Part shown: positions 1 through 8,617 of the stretch, one piece after another | Position numbering within the stretch: the first letter of the stretch is position 1 | Layout: every line of letters begins with the position of its first letter | Source: Rhodococcus opacus | Lineage (GTDB): Bacteria; Actinomycetota; Actinomycetes; Mycobacteriales; Mycobacteriaceae | Direction: 5' to 3' | Assembly: GCF_012396235.1 (NCBI RefSeq) | Contig: NZ_JAAXPA010000037.1 | Location: 1 to 64,000, forward strand | DNA: 64,000 bases | Notes under the pieces: model-generated | Told to the model about the DNA's origin: nothing | Seen by the model: only the letters and a program-made list of their open reading frames with translations | Database searches by the model: none | Program-made: the position numbers and the translations under genes

Positions 1-120
1 GCCGTCGTCCTGGCGATCAATAACCGGCCCCGCAAGATCCACGACTGGCGAACCCCCGCCGAGGTCTTCGCCGACCAGCTACGCTCACTGCAACAGCCAG
101 GTGTTGCGACGACCGATTGA
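1..120 (+). CDS. IS30-family transposase, C-terminal end only
   Basis: The window opens inside a reading frame that ends in TGA at 118-120. The 39 visible residues contain NNRPRK followed by DWRTPAEVF, the usual end of actinobacterial IS30-type transposases. The frame is open to the left edge, so the rest of the gene lies outside the window and may be intact. The element ends close to position 127, where recognisable IS3-family sequence begins on the other strand. This suggests the IS30 element inserted into the older IS3 element. Family assignment rests on this short tail only. Confidence 0.6.
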   Translation, partial: AVVLAINNRPRKIHDWRTPAEVFADQLRSLQQPGVATTD

Positions 121-127
121 ATCCGCC

Positions 128-760
128 TTGCGAGCCCGCATCCGAGTGATGTACTAAATCTGTTGCGGTGAAACGGAAATCGGCTCTCTTGCGGGTGGAC
201 AACGCCTGTTCGAGCGTCGCGCTGACCAGCGGCGTGGCCTTGGTGGTCATCACCCGCCGGCCCAGGATCCGGCGGGAGTAGACATCGACGCAGAACGCGG
301 GGTAGACGAACCCGGCCAGCGTCCACGCGTAGGCGAAGTCGGCGACCCACCTCTGGTCCGGACGCTGCGCCGCGTCCCATTTCCGCTCGATCAGATCCGG
401 GTGCCGCGGCGCCCAATCATCGCGCTGGGTAGTGATCGTGCGGCGGCGGCCGCGGACGACCCCGGCGATGCCGGCGATCCGCATCAGGCGGACCACCTGA
501 TCACGCCCGATGTCTTGACCAGCGCGTTTCATCACCCGCCAGAGTTTGCGGGCACCGTAGACACGCTTGTTGGCGACGAACGCCGTGTGGACGGCGCTCG
601 CGGCGTAGGCGTCGGCCAGCTCGGTGTCCGAGATGCGTCCGCGCTGCTCGGCCTTGTAGTAGGTGGACGAGGCGATGCTGATGCCGTGCTCGGTGAGCAC
701 GGCGCAGATCGGGTCGACCCCGAAACGGGAACGGTGAGTGTCGATATAGTCGATGATCAC
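128..760 (-). pseudogene. IS3 OrfB transposase, truncated
   Basis: Reading from a GTG/ATG at about 760, the protein has the IS3 OrfB N-terminal HTH_21 region, then the DDE integrase core with WVADFAY (first Asp) and HHSDAGSQ (second Asp). Right after HHSDAGSQ, where YTS and the rest of the catalytic domain should follow, the frame enters unrelated sequence. The third catalytic residue (Glu) is therefore missing. Its start overlaps the orfA stop (GTGA), as is usual in IS3 elements, where OrfAB is made by -1 frameshifting. Confidence 0.8.
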
Positions 761-1083
761 CGCAGTCGGCGGTCGACCTCCGCCGCCGCGAAAAACGCGC
801 TCGCGGTCTTCAAAAACTCGTTGACTCTGCGTAATTCGGCTACTTCTCGGCGAAGGCGGGCAACCTCGTCCGACACGTCGGGTGTTGCAGACGATGCTCC
901 GGGAGCGGGGTGGGTCTCCTCCCGTTCGATCCAGTTCCGCAGCGTCGCCGGCGCGATATCGAGCAGCTCGCCGACATGGCGACGGGCGGCGATCTTCGGG
1001 CCTCCGTGCTCGCGGATTCGGTCCCGATACATCCGTACTGCGCGCTCCTGGGTCTAAATGTCGTACTTCTTCGGTGCAGGCAT
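757..1083 (-). pseudogene. IS3 OrfA with in-frame TAG
   Basis: From the ATG at 1083-1081 the frame reads MPAPKKYDI and then hits TAG (1056-1054). It continues TQERAVRMYRDR and on through a helix-turn-helix and leucine-zipper region (VARLRREVAELRRVNEFL). Intact relatives begin MPAPKKYD.E..ERAVRMY, so the TAG is probably a GAG-to-TAG nonsense change at codon 10. Translation could only restart at the Met at 1032, giving 91 residues without the first part of the DNA-binding domain. Confidence 0.75.
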
Positions 1084-1230
1084 GACCAACATTCTCCTTG
1101 CTAGATCAGCGGCCTCCACGTCGTCCAGGACGGTTCAGTAATGCCACACCCGCCCCCGCGCCGAGGTCATCCCGATCAGAGTCTGAATTTTTGGGCGGCC
1201 GCGTCGACAGGGCCTGCCCGGATGTGATGG

Positions 1231-1953
1231 TTACCTCCCTATGCATTGCAGTCCGAGCTCGCCCGTCCACGGGGCCGCCTCGGGCGCATCGCCTCGGCCG
1301 ACGCCCTTGCCGTCACCATCGGCGGTGAGCCGGCTTTCCAGGCCGGTGATGATCGTGTCGAGCACCAGGCGGAACATGCGTTCCTGATCGGGGCCTGCGT
1401 CCGGGGGCTCTTCGCTGGCGGCGGGGGCGGGGGGCTTGAGGTTCGACCACTGGCAAAGCGCGCCATTGAGCTCGGCGATGAGGACGCCGATGACGACAGC
1501 GCACACAAGAGCGGCGACCCGCCGGATCGCTGAATGCGGCACCCCTGGGGCATCCAGTGTCGCGATGAGCGCAGCCCAGAACGGGTCTTCGGGCTGGATG
1601 AAGTCCGGTTGACTGAACGAGTAGGCCATGAGGTTGGGGTGGCGGTGCGCCAGCGTCCGGAAATCTGTGGCAAGCAGGCGGATGCGCTCCTGCCAGGGAG
1701 CGTCCTCCAGCATCACGGTGCGGAACTGGGCGCCGACCAACCTCGCCACGCCGCGCAGCAGGGCGTCCTTGTTCGGCACGTGGTGGTACAGCGACATCGG
1801 GTTCGCATCCAGCGCGGTCGCGAGTTTGCGCATGGTGAGCGCCTCGACCCCGTCCGCGTCGATGAGCCGCAGGGCGGCGGCATAGATCCCGGCCTCGGTC
1901 AGAGGTACCTCTCTCCTCCTCGTTCTCCGCGGCAGTCGCTTCTCTTTTTTCAT
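1231..1953 (-). CDS. TetR-family repressor beside CYP102
   Basis: A 240-residue TetR/AcrR-family repressor. The N-terminal helix-turn-helix spans about residues 38-66 (ALTMRKLATALDANPMSLYH, then HVPNKDALL). The C-terminal half is the ligand and dimerisation domain of the tetracycline-repressor subgroup. The start at 1953 was chosen because it gives an N-terminus that aligns residue for residue with the paralogue at 7832-8488 (18 residues from Met to VPL in both). The ATG lies inside a 15-bp palindrome, so the protein probably represses itself. It is divergent from the CYP102 gene, as fatR-type regulators are from cyp102 genes in bacilli; a fatty-acid or other hydrophobic effector is inferred. 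The last 20 or so residues look like an extension absent from the paralogue. Confidence 0.85.
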   Translation of the reverse strand: MKKEKRLPRRTRRREVPLTEAGIYAAALRLIDADGVEALTMRKLATALDANPMSLYHHVPNKDALLRGVARLVGAQFRTVMLEDAPWQERIRLLATDFRTLAHRHPNLMAYSFSQPDFIQPEDPFWAALIATLDAPGVPHSAIRRVAALVCAVVIGVLIAELNGALCQWSNLKPPAPAASEEPPDAGPDQERMFRLVLDTIITGLESRLTADGDGKGVGRGDAPEAAPWTGELGLQCIGR

Positions 1954-1964
1954 ACGTCGTACGG
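1950..1964 (-). promoter_or_regulatory. Operator overlapping the tetR start codon
   Basis: The minus strand reads CCGTACGACGTATGA, an imperfect palindrome of the class CCATACGACGTATGG seen twice before the P450 and twice at the second tetR. The ATG of the repressor is inside the right arm. That placement suggests autorepression and a leaderless or very short leader mRNA. Confidence 0.7.
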
Positions 1965-2051
1965 TATCGGTTCTTTGCGGCGTGTGGACATGGACTCGAC
2001 CCCCACGGTGACGGAGCAGACACTCCCTCGACCCGGATCGCGCTTGAAGTT

Positions 2052-2088
2052 CCATACTACGTATGGTTCTGTTCCATACGACGTACGT
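2052..2088. promoter_or_regulatory. Two TetR operators upstream of CYP102
   Basis: CCATACTACGTATGG (2052-2066) and CCATACGACGTACGT (2074-2088) are two near-palindromic 15-mers with start-to-start spacing of 22 bp. They lie 67-103 bp before the P450 ATG and match the sites at the two paralogous tetR genes. They are the likely sites through which one or both TetR proteins repress the monooxygenase. Confidence 0.75.
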
Positions 2089-2154
2089 TTCCGTGGTGCA
2101 CCGCGGCACCGACCGGCGCCCTTGCCCATCCCTCTCCACACAAAGGAGCAAGCC

Positions 2155-5100
2155 ATGACCACGTCGAACAACCTTCGCCCCATCCGGTCCCCACGCGGGA
2201 TACCCCTCCTCGGCCACACGCCGCAGATCCCCAGTACCAACCCCGTGGAGTACTTCGGCGAGCTGTCCAAGCAGTTCCCCGAGGGCATCTACGGCATGGA
2301 CATCGCTGGCATCGAGCAGGTCTTCGTCTACGACCCCGACCTGGTGGCCGAGATCTCTGACGAGACGCGGTTTTTCAAGCAGATCGAGAAGACGCCGCTG
2401 CATCACGTTCGGGACTTCGCGGGGGCGGGCCTGTTCACGGCCCACCAGCACGAAGAGGAATGGGGAATGGCGCACCGTGTCCTCATGCCGGCCTTCAGCC
2501 AGCGGGCCATGAAGGCCTACTACGGGCAGATGCTGGAGATCGCCCAGAACCTGGTGGGCAAGTGGGAGCGCAGGGAGGGTCAGCCGGTCCGCATCACCGA
2601 CGACTACACCCGGCTGACCCTGGACACCATTGCCCTGTCGGGGTTCGGCTACCGGTTCCAGTCCTTCGACGAGGAGGAGCTACACCCCTTCCTCAACGCA
2701 CTGCTGGGCGCGCTGGTGGAGTCGCTGCGGCGCTCGCAGGAGCTGCCGATGCTGACCAAGCTGCGCAAGGCGGATGACAAGAAGTACCGCGAGAACATCC
2801 GGCTGATGCAGAATCTGGTCGAGAGCGTGATCAAGGAGCGCCGTCAGGGGAAGGGCAGTGGTGAGCAGGACCTGCTGGGTCTGATGCTCGAGGCCACCGA
2901 CCCGGAGACCGGTAAGCTGCTGGCCGACGACAACGTCCGCGACCAGGTGCTGACGTTCCTGATCGCCGGTCACGAGACAACCAGTGGTCTGCTGTCGTTC
3001 GCCATGTACTCGCTGATGCGCAACCCGCACGTGCTGGCCCAGGCCTACGCCGAGGTGGACCGGCTGATGCCCGGCGACACGGTCCCGGACTACGACACGA
3101 TCATGAAGCTCGATGTCATCCCGCGGATCCTGGACGAGACCCTGCGCCTGTGGGCTCCCATCCCGGCATTCGGCAAGGCGCCGATAGCGGACACCGTCAT
3201 CGGCGGCCGTTACGAACTGAAGAAGGGCACGCGGGTCAACATCCTCGAAGGCCCGCTGCACACCCACCCGAAGGCGTGGGAGCGGCCGGAGGAGTTCGAC
3301 ATCGACCGGTGGCTGCCGGAGAACCGTGCCCAGCACCACCCGCACGCCTACAAGCCGTTCGGTAACGGTGTGCGTGCCTGCATCGGCCGGCAATTCGCGC
3401 TCACCGAGGCCCGCCTGGCCCTGGCGCTGGTGCTGCAGAAGTTCAAGTTCTCCGACACCGGCGACTACAAGATGGACGTCAACGAGGCGCTGACGCGCAA
3501 GCCGAGCGACTTCGAGCTGGTCGTGCGGACTCGACAGGAGCACGAGCGGACCGTGTTCGGCGCCGTACAGCTGCAGTCGGATGACGTCTCGGCGCCGGCG
3601 GCAGTCAGCGGTGTCGGAGTGCACCTGACCGTCGCCTACGGCTCCAGCCTGGGATCGTGCGAAGACCTGGCGCGCACCATCGCCGACCGCACCGAGCGCT
3701 CCGGGTTCGGCACCACGCTGACGAGCCTGGACGAGCTGGGTGACAACCTGCCCACCGAGGGCCTGCTCGTCGTCGTCGCCGCCAGCTACAACGGCAAGGC
3801 GCCGGACAACGCCCAGCGCTTCGACGACCTGATCGCCGCCGGACTGCCCGAGGGCTCGTTGTCGAACGTACGGTTCGCCCTGCTGGGCGCCGGCAACACC
3901 CAGTGGGTGGCGACCTACCAGGCGTTCCCCACGCGGATCGAGGAGGCGCTGCTGGCGGCCGGCGCGACCCCGGTGGTCGAGCGGGGCATCGCGGACGCCG
4001 CGGGCGACTTCGACGGCATGGCCTCCCGCTGGATGGACACCCTGTGGGCCACGCTGGCCGAGGAGTACGCCGCCGACACCTCCGACGCGAGCGGACCGCG
4101 CTACCAGGTCCAGCTGCTCACCGAGGCGGACGTACGCCCCGCCATCGTCTCCGAGCAGGCCTACCCCCTGACGGTGGTCGCCAACGAGGAACTCGTGGCC
4201 GATGCGACCGGGCTGTGGGACTTCAGCATCGAACCGCCGCGCCCGTCGGCGAAGTCCATCACCATCGAACTCCCCGAGGGCGTCACTTACGACACCGGCA
4301 ACCATCTGGCCGTCTTCGCCAAGAACGAGCCGGCCCTGGTCGACCGAACCCTCGCCCGCCTCGGCGTCGACCGCGACCAGGTCCTGCGCCTGGAACAGCC
4401 CGCAGGCGGCCGGACGCACCTGCCGGTCGGTACGCCCGTCACCGCAGGCCTGCTGCTCACCGAGTTCCTGGAATTGCAGGACGTGGCCACCCGCACCCAG
4501 GTACGCATCCTGGCCGAGCACACCGATTGCCCGTGGACTCGGCCTCAGCTGGAGGCGTACGCGGCGGACGCCGAGGAAGCCGAGCAGCGCTACCAGACGG
4601 AAATCCTCGCCAAGCGGGTCTCGGTGCTGGGCCTGCTGGAGCGCTTCACTGCGGTGGAGCTGCCGCTGGGGGTGTTCCTGGAGATGATGGGGCCGATCCG
4701 TCCCCGTTTCTACTCCATCTCCTCGGCCCCGCTGGCCGACCCGCGCCACGTGCGCCTGACCGTCGGTCTCCTCGAAGGGCCCGCCCTGTCCGGTGACGGC
4801 CAGTACCGCGGTACCTGCTCCTCCTACATCGCAGGCCAGGAGCCCGGCGACGTCTTCTACGGCTACGTTCGCGTGCCCTCCCCGACCTTCGCCCCGCCGG
4901 CCGACCCCGCCACGCCGCTGCTCCTCATCGGTCCCGGCACCGGCATCGCGCCGCTGCGCGGATTCCTGGAGGAGCGCGCCCGGCAGCACGAGAACGGCAC
5001 GAAGGTGGGCCTGTCGCAGGTCTTCGTCGGCTGCCGCCACCCGGAGCACGACTACTTCTATCGGGACGAGATGCAGACCTGGGAGCAGGCCGGGATCGCC

Positions 5101-5370
5101 CAGGTCCACAGCGCCTTCTCCGCGGTGACCGGCCACCCTGCCCGTTTCGTGCAGAACGCCATCGCCAACGCCGCCGACACGGTGTGGCAGGCGCTCCAGG
5201 ACGGCGCGTACATCTACGTCTGTGGTGACGGCCGCCGCATGGCGCCCGCCGTCCGTGAGGCCCTCGCCGCGATCTATCGCCAGCGGACCGGCGGCGACGA
5301 CGAAGCCGCCCAGCAGTGGCTCGTCCAGCTCGAAGCCGACGAGCGCTACCAGCAGGACGTCTTCGCCTGA
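2155..5370 (+). CDS. Self-sufficient cytochrome P450, CYP102 (P450-BM3) type
   Basis: A 1071-residue fusion of a P450 heme domain with a CPR-type diflavin reductase, close to the 1049 residues of P450-BM3. Such enzymes hydroxylate fatty acids and similar chains using NADPH and O2 without separate partners. Heme part: I-helix AGHETT at 271-276, ExxR at E328-R331, heme loop FGNGVRACIG with ligand Cys409. A flavodoxin-like FMN domain spans roughly 488-640 (YGSSLGSCEDLA). The FAD motif RFYSIS is at 851-856 and the NADPH motif GPGTG at 926-930. The start at 2155 has an AAAGGAG site six bases upstream. Two palindromic operators lie ahead and an alcohol dehydrogenase gene follows, so hydroxylated products may be oxidised further. 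All key residues are present; the substrate is not evident. Confidence 0.95.
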   Translation: MTTSNNLRPIRSPRGIPLLGHTPQIPSTNPVEYFGELSKQFPEGIYGMDIAGIEQVFVYDPDLVAEISDETRFFKQIEKTPLHHVRDFAGAGLFTAHQHEEEWGMAHRVLMPAFSQRAMKAYYGQMLEIAQNLVGKWERREGQPVRITDDYTRLTLDTIALSGFGYRFQSFDEEELHPFLNALLGALVESLRRSQELPMLTKLRKADDKKYRENIRLMQNLVESVIKERRQGKGSGEQDLLGLMLEATDPETGKLLADDNVRDQVLTFLIAGHETTSGLLSFAMYSLMRNPHVLAQAYAEVDRLMPGDTVPDYDTIMKLDVIPRILDETLRLWAPIPAFGKAPIADTVIGGRYELKKGTRVNILEGPLHTHPKAWERPEEFDIDRWLPENRAQHHPHAYKPFGNGVRACIGRQFALTEARLALALVLQKFKFSDTGDYKMDVNEALTRKPSDFELVVRTRQEHERTVFGAVQLQSDDVSAPAAVSGVGVHLTVAYGSSLGSCEDLARTIADRTERSGFGTTLTSLDELGDNLPTEGLLVVVAASYNGKAPDNAQRFDDLIAAGLPEGSLSNVRFALLGAGNTQWVATYQAFPTRIEEALLAAGATPVVERGIADAAGDFDGMASRWMDTLWATLAEEYAADTSDASGPRYQVQLLTEADVRPAIVSEQAYPLTVVANEELVADATGLWDFSIEPPRPSAKSITIELPEGVTYDTGNHLAVFAKNEPALVDRTLARLGVDRDQVLRLEQPAGGRTHLPVGTPVTAGLLLTEFLELQDVATRTQVRILAEHTDCPWTRPQLEAYAADAEEAEQRYQTEILAKRVSVLGLLERFTAVELPLGVFLEMMGPIRPRFYSISSAPLADPRHVRLTVGLLEGPALSGDGQYRGTCSSYIAGQEPGDVFYGYVRVPSPTFAPPADPATPLLLIGPGTGIAPLRGFLEERARQHENGTKVGLSQVFVGCRHPEHDYFYRDEMQTWEQAGIAQVHSAFSAVTGHPARFVQNAIANAADTVWQALQDGAYIYVCGDGRRMAPAVREALAAIYRQRTGGDDEAAQQWLVQLEADERYQQDVFA

Positions 5371-5504
5371 CCCCCCCAAGACGCCGGGAGGCTTGCGGCC
5401 CCATCCGCTGCCCCGCACGCGTCCCGGCCCTCACAAGCCCGTCAGACACCAGCACCCCTAGGCCCGAACCGCCTGGGAGTGCCGCTCACAGAAAGCAGAT
5501 CATC

Positions 5505-6551
5505 ATGGACACCATGCTCGCCGGACGCTTCCACCTGGACAGCAAGAAGTTCGTCGTGGAAGAGGTCCCCGTCCCCGTGCCCGGACCGGGCGAGATACTC
5601 ATCGAAGTCAGGGCCGCCGGCGTCTGTCTCTCGGACGTGCACCTGATCGACGGCTCCCTCGTTCCGCTGTTCGCCACCTCCGACGTGGTCACCGTCGGCC
5701 ACGAGGTCTCCGGGGTGATCCACACCCTCGGCCCCGACCTCGAGAGAGGCCTGACCGTCGGCACCCGCGTCACCCTGGAGGCCGGCAAGACCTGCGGCCG
5801 GTGCGCCGGCTGTGTGCGCCGCCGCCCCTGCACCCAGATGCTCACCGCCGGCATCGACTACGACGGCGGCTGGGCCCAGTACACCCTCGCCCGCGAGGAC
5901 ACCCTCATTCCCATCCCCGACAGCCTCCCCTTCGACCAGGCCGCGATCATCCCCGACGCGGTCTCCACTCCCTACGCCGCCGTCGTCGCCACCGCCGGCG
6001 TACGCCCCGCCCAGTCCGTCGGCATCTGGGGCGTGGGCGGAGTCGGCGCACACAACGTACGCCTCGCCCGCCTGGTCGGCGCTGCACCGATCATCGCCAT
6101 CGACCTGCTGCCCAGCGCCCGGGAACGCGCCCTGGAATTCGGCGCGGACCTCGCTCTGGACCCGGCCGCCCCCGACTTCGCCGACCAGGTCCGCACGGCC
6201 ACCGCCGGGCAGGGCCTCGACTTCGCCTTCGACTGCGCCGGCGTGCCCGCCGTCCGCGAGCAGGCCGCCTCCGTACTCGGCCTCAATGGCTCCCTGATCC
6301 TGGTCGGCATCACGCCCAGGCCGCTCACCATCACCGAGGGTCTGACCTTCAACTACATGATGAAGCAGGTACGCGGCCACTACGGCGGCACGCCCGAGTC
6401 AGTCACCGAGCTGGTGCAGCTGGCCTCCAGCGGTCGCCTCGACCTGGCCCCCTCCATCACCGACCACATCCCGCTGGCGGACGCCGCCGACGCCGTCCAC
6501 CGGCTGGAGAACAAGATCGGCGACCCGATCCGCCTCATCCTCGTCCCCTGA
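5505..6551 (+). CDS. Zinc-dependent alcohol dehydrogenase (MDR family)
   Basis: A 348-residue medium-chain dehydrogenase/reductase. Catalytic zinc ligands appear as Cys41 (GVCLSDVH) and His66-Glu67 (GHEVSG). The structural zinc lobe has Cys97, Cys100, Cys103 and Cys109. The Rossmann motif GVGGVG is near 176-181. It lies 134 bp downstream of the CYP102 gene on the same strand, and tandem hairpins follow its stop, so it probably forms a transcription unit with the P450. It would oxidise alcohols produced by the monooxygenase; that link is inferred from position. The start at 5505 has only a weak ribosome-binding site; Met4 is an alternative. Confidence 0.85.
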   Translation: MDTMLAGRFHLDSKKFVVEEVPVPVPGPGEILIEVRAAGVCLSDVHLIDGSLVPLFATSDVVTVGHEVSGVIHTLGPDLERGLTVGTRVTLEAGKTCGRCAGCVRRRPCTQMLTAGIDYDGGWAQYTLAREDTLIPIPDSLPFDQAAIIPDAVSTPYAAVVATAGVRPAQSVGIWGVGGVGAHNVRLARLVGAAPIIAIDLLPSARERALEFGADLALDPAAPDFADQVRTATAGQGLDFAFDCAGVPAVREQAASVLGLNGSLILVGITPRPLTITEGLTFNYMMKQVRGHYGGTPESVTELVQLASSGRLDLAPSITDHIPLADAADAVHRLENKIGDPIRLILVP

Positions 6552-6576
6552 CACCTCTCCAGTGGGACATCAAAGC

Positions 6577-6625
6577 CACCCCGGGCGGGGTGAGTGGGCG
6601 CCGGTGCCGAGGGACACCGGCGCCC
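6577..6625 (+). terminator. Tandem hairpins after the CYP102-ADH unit
   Basis: CACCCC-GGGC-GGGGTG (6577-6592) is followed directly by an 11-bp perfect stem, GGGCGCCGGTG and CACCGGCGCCC, with an 8-base loop (6596-6625). They lie 25 bp after the dehydrogenase stop. No T-run follows, as is common for actinobacterial terminators. Confidence 0.6.
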
Positions 6626-6722
6626 ATGGCCTTCCGGTATCTGCTGGCCTGGCACCCGCCGACTCGTAGCCGGGTGCCAGAGCCCGGCGTCCTCCGTGGC
6701 GGCGCACGATTCGGAAGTGGAG

Positions 6723-7349
6723 ATGGGAGTCATGCCGGTGTCCGATGTCCTGGCCGCACTCCGCGGCGCCGTGTTGCTCGCTCGAACCGCACGTATTCTC
6801 GCGACCGCTCGGCAGAAACTGGGGGACCACCCCGACACGAGTCTCGACAGCATCGCTCAGGCGGCCGGCGTCGCACGGCGCACCCGGTACGGGCACTTCT
6901 CCAGCTGGCTAGTGCTGGTCGCCGCCTTGACGCGGGAAGCAGGCCAAGCGCTTCAACAGGCGCCCGCCGCGGCCCGTATTCCAGGTGCCGACCCGCTGGA
7001 GGCGATGGCGCGGACGGCCCTGGCGGCATGGGCGGTGCGCGACGAATACCGCATGCTCATCTCCTCGAGGCGCCGGGATCGGGGAGATGAGGCCATCCGA
7101 GCCATCCTGGCACCGGCGGCCGAAGAGGCCACCGTGCGACGTGGTCAGGAGGAAGGCGTGTTCGCGGACCATGTTCCCGCCCCAGTCCTCGCCCTGGCGC
7201 TGGAAGCGCTGATGCCGGCCCTCCTCGATGAGAACGCCGCGTCCACCTGGGCGGATCCCACGGGTGAGGCTGCGGCGACCGCGCTCCTCGTCGCCGCCGG
7301 GCGTAGCACCACAGGTGGCTGCGCTCCACGTGGGGAAGGTTCTGCATGA
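6723..7349 (+). CDS. TetR-like regulator with an atypical recognition helix
   Basis: About 208 residues, all-helical, with the TetR pattern TSLDSIAQAAGVARRTRYGHF near residues 38-58, where Val-Tyr-Gly-His-Phe is usual before the next helix. The following segment SSWLVLVAALTREA replaces the usual acidic PSRDEL-type turn. The remainder resembles AcrR-type ligand domains. The start at 6723 is not certain: ATG at 6732 is nearly as good and neither has ideal ribosome-binding-site spacing. It lies after the CYP102-ADH unit behind strong hairpins, so it is probably transcribed separately. No clear operator is seen. Its sequence is unlike the two paralogous TetRs on either side. Confidence 0.7.
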   Translation: MGVMPVSDVLAALRGAVLLARTARILATARQKLGDHPDTSLDSIAQAAGVARRTRYGHFSSWLVLVAALTREAGQALQQAPAAARIPGADPLEAMARTALAAWAVRDEYRMLISSRRRDRGDEAIRAILAPAAEEATVRRGQEEGVFADHVPAPVLALALEALMPALLDENAASTWADPTGEAAATALLVAAGRSTTGGCAPRGEGSA

Positions 7350-7831
7350 ATCAGAGGGGCATGAACGGCGTTCCGACACTCCCTGACCCGTGCATGAACG
7401 TGTCCACAGCCTCCACCCCCGATGGCTGCCGCCAGCTCGGAAGGCGGGCCTGTGTCCCACCGCGGCCCTGGAGACGCGTGGCCGAGCCTTGCGGCTACCA
7501 ACTTTTGCGCAGCGACAGTTGACGCTGTGTGAGGCCGATGAAGCCCCGGGTGCGCTCGCTCCACCCACCTACTCGACCTGGACGACACCGAACGGTTCGG
7601 CCTGGCTCCGGGTACTCGGTATGAACGCCTCTCAGCATCAGGCGAGGTAGGGCAGGAGGCGCCGGACCAGGCGGTGGTCTGCCCACCGACCGCTGTGCGG
7701 TCGAGCCTGGGCGGGTAACGGACCAGGGACGTAACGTCGCCGCGTGCGTCCGCCGCTTCGCCGCCTCAGTGCGCAGGGACTGGGGCAGCGGAGAAGTGTC
7801 CGTCAGTGCCCACGACAGCCGCTCCGCTCCG
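7350..7831. other. 482 bp with no recognisable gene
   Basis: Between two regulator genes that converge on this stretch. An 86-residue open frame (7390-7650, plus strand) has no recognisable domain and no good ribosome-binding site. I see no repeat, hairpin or transposase fragment that I can name. Confidence 0.5.
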
Positions 7832-8488
7832 TCACGGCTCCTCGCGGGTTCGTGCGATATGGCTTTCCACGCCGGCGATCGTGGCGTCCAGCGCATAGCT
7901 GAACATCGCGTCGACCACGTCCTTCCGGGGTGGGGGGGCGTCTTCCCCGTCGGGGCCGGGTCGTGCCGGCGGCAAGGTGGTCCACCGCTGGAGTGCTCCG
8001 GTCAGTTCGCTGAGCAGCAGCCCCGTGAAGACCGCGCACAGGGAGGCAGCGACGCGCGGGATCTCCGAGGCCGGCAGTTTCGCGGCGGCTAGGACGTCGG
8101 TGAGTCCCCGCCAAAAGGGGTCTTCCGGCTGGACGTAGTCGGCGCGCGCGAAGGAGTACGCCATCAGCTTGGGATGGCGGTGCGCCAAGGCGCGGAAGTC
8201 GAGCGCCAGTTGGCGCAATCGCTCCTGCCATGGAATGTCCGTCTGCTCCCCCGTGCGGAACTGCGAGCCGACGCGCGCGGCCACGCTGTGCAGCAGCGCC
8301 TCCTTGTTCGGCACGTGGTGGTACAGCGACATCGGGTTGGCATCCAACGCGGTCGCGAGTTTGCGCATGGTGAGCGCCTCGACGTCGTCGGCGTCGATGA
8401 GCTGCAGCGCCATGGCGTAGATGCCGTCCTTGGTGAGCGGTACGTCCCTCTTCCTCGTCCCCCGTGGTGCCTTCCGCCGCATTTCCAT
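7832..8488 (-). CDS. TetR-family repressor, paralogue of the CYP102 regulator
   Basis: A 218-residue TetR protein that aligns along its length with the protein at 1231-1953. Shared segments include ALTMRKLATALDANPMSLYH, HVPNKEALL, LAHRHPKLMAYSF and QPEDPFW. The start at 8488 makes the two N-termini equal in length and lies inside the perfect palindrome at 8485-8499, the same arrangement as in the paralogue. It probably binds the same operator class and may co-regulate the P450 or bind a different ligand. No target gene lies directly divergent from it: the neighbouring DNA is transposon debris, so its original partner may be lost. Confidence 0.85.
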   Translation of the reverse strand: MEMRRKAPRGTRKRDVPLTKDGIYAMALQLIDADDVEALTMRKLATALDANPMSLYHHVPNKEALLHSVAARVGSQFRTGEQTDIPWQERLRQLALDFRALAHRHPKLMAYSFARADYVQPEDPFWRGLTDVLAAAKLPASEIPRVAASLCAVFTGLLLSELTGALQRWTTLPPARPGPDGEDAPPPRKDVVDAMFSYALDATIAGVESHIARTREEP

Positions 8489-8529
8489 ACGACGTATGGT
8501 ACCACTGAGTATTTCCGTGCGCCGTATGG
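8485..8529. promoter_or_regulatory. Operator pair at the second tetR
   Basis: CCATACGACGTATGG (8485-8499) is a perfect dyad around a central A and contains the tetR start codon. CCGTGCGCCGTATGG (8515-8529) is a weaker copy 30 bp further upstream of the gene. Both match the sites at 1950-1964 and 2052-2088. Confidence 0.75.
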
Positions 8530-8617
8530 AAAGTCGTGGTGACGCATCGGCCGCCTTCCCGCGTACCCCCGGCCGAGACCCCTCCTCGCCCTGCGCGGCG
8601 ATCAACGACTTCCTGCG

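Larger units (their letters stand above)
121..1137 (-). mobile_element. IS3-family insertion sequence remnant, one end missing
   Basis: An IS3-type element read leftwards. Its outer end at 1137 reads TGAACCGTCCTGGAC on the minus strand, which looks like an IS3 terminal inverted repeat, followed by orfA (1083-757) and orfB (from 760). The other end is lost: orfB homology stops at about 128, where the IS30 transposase gene ends. orfA carries an in-frame stop and orfB lacks its last third, so the element should be inactive. A related but non-identical end fragment lies at 18750-18847 in the same orientation. Confidence 0.8.

Noticed and set aside
1231-2475. Long form of the first TetR starting at 2475
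   Set aside because: The first 170 codons would cross the promoter, operators and the P450 5' end; the start at 1953 aligns with the paralogue.
2680-5418. 912-residue open frame on the minus strand over the P450 gene
   Set aside because: It is the antisense of a clearly conserved CYP102 gene; its composition is what high-GC codon bias produces opposite a real gene and it shows no domain.
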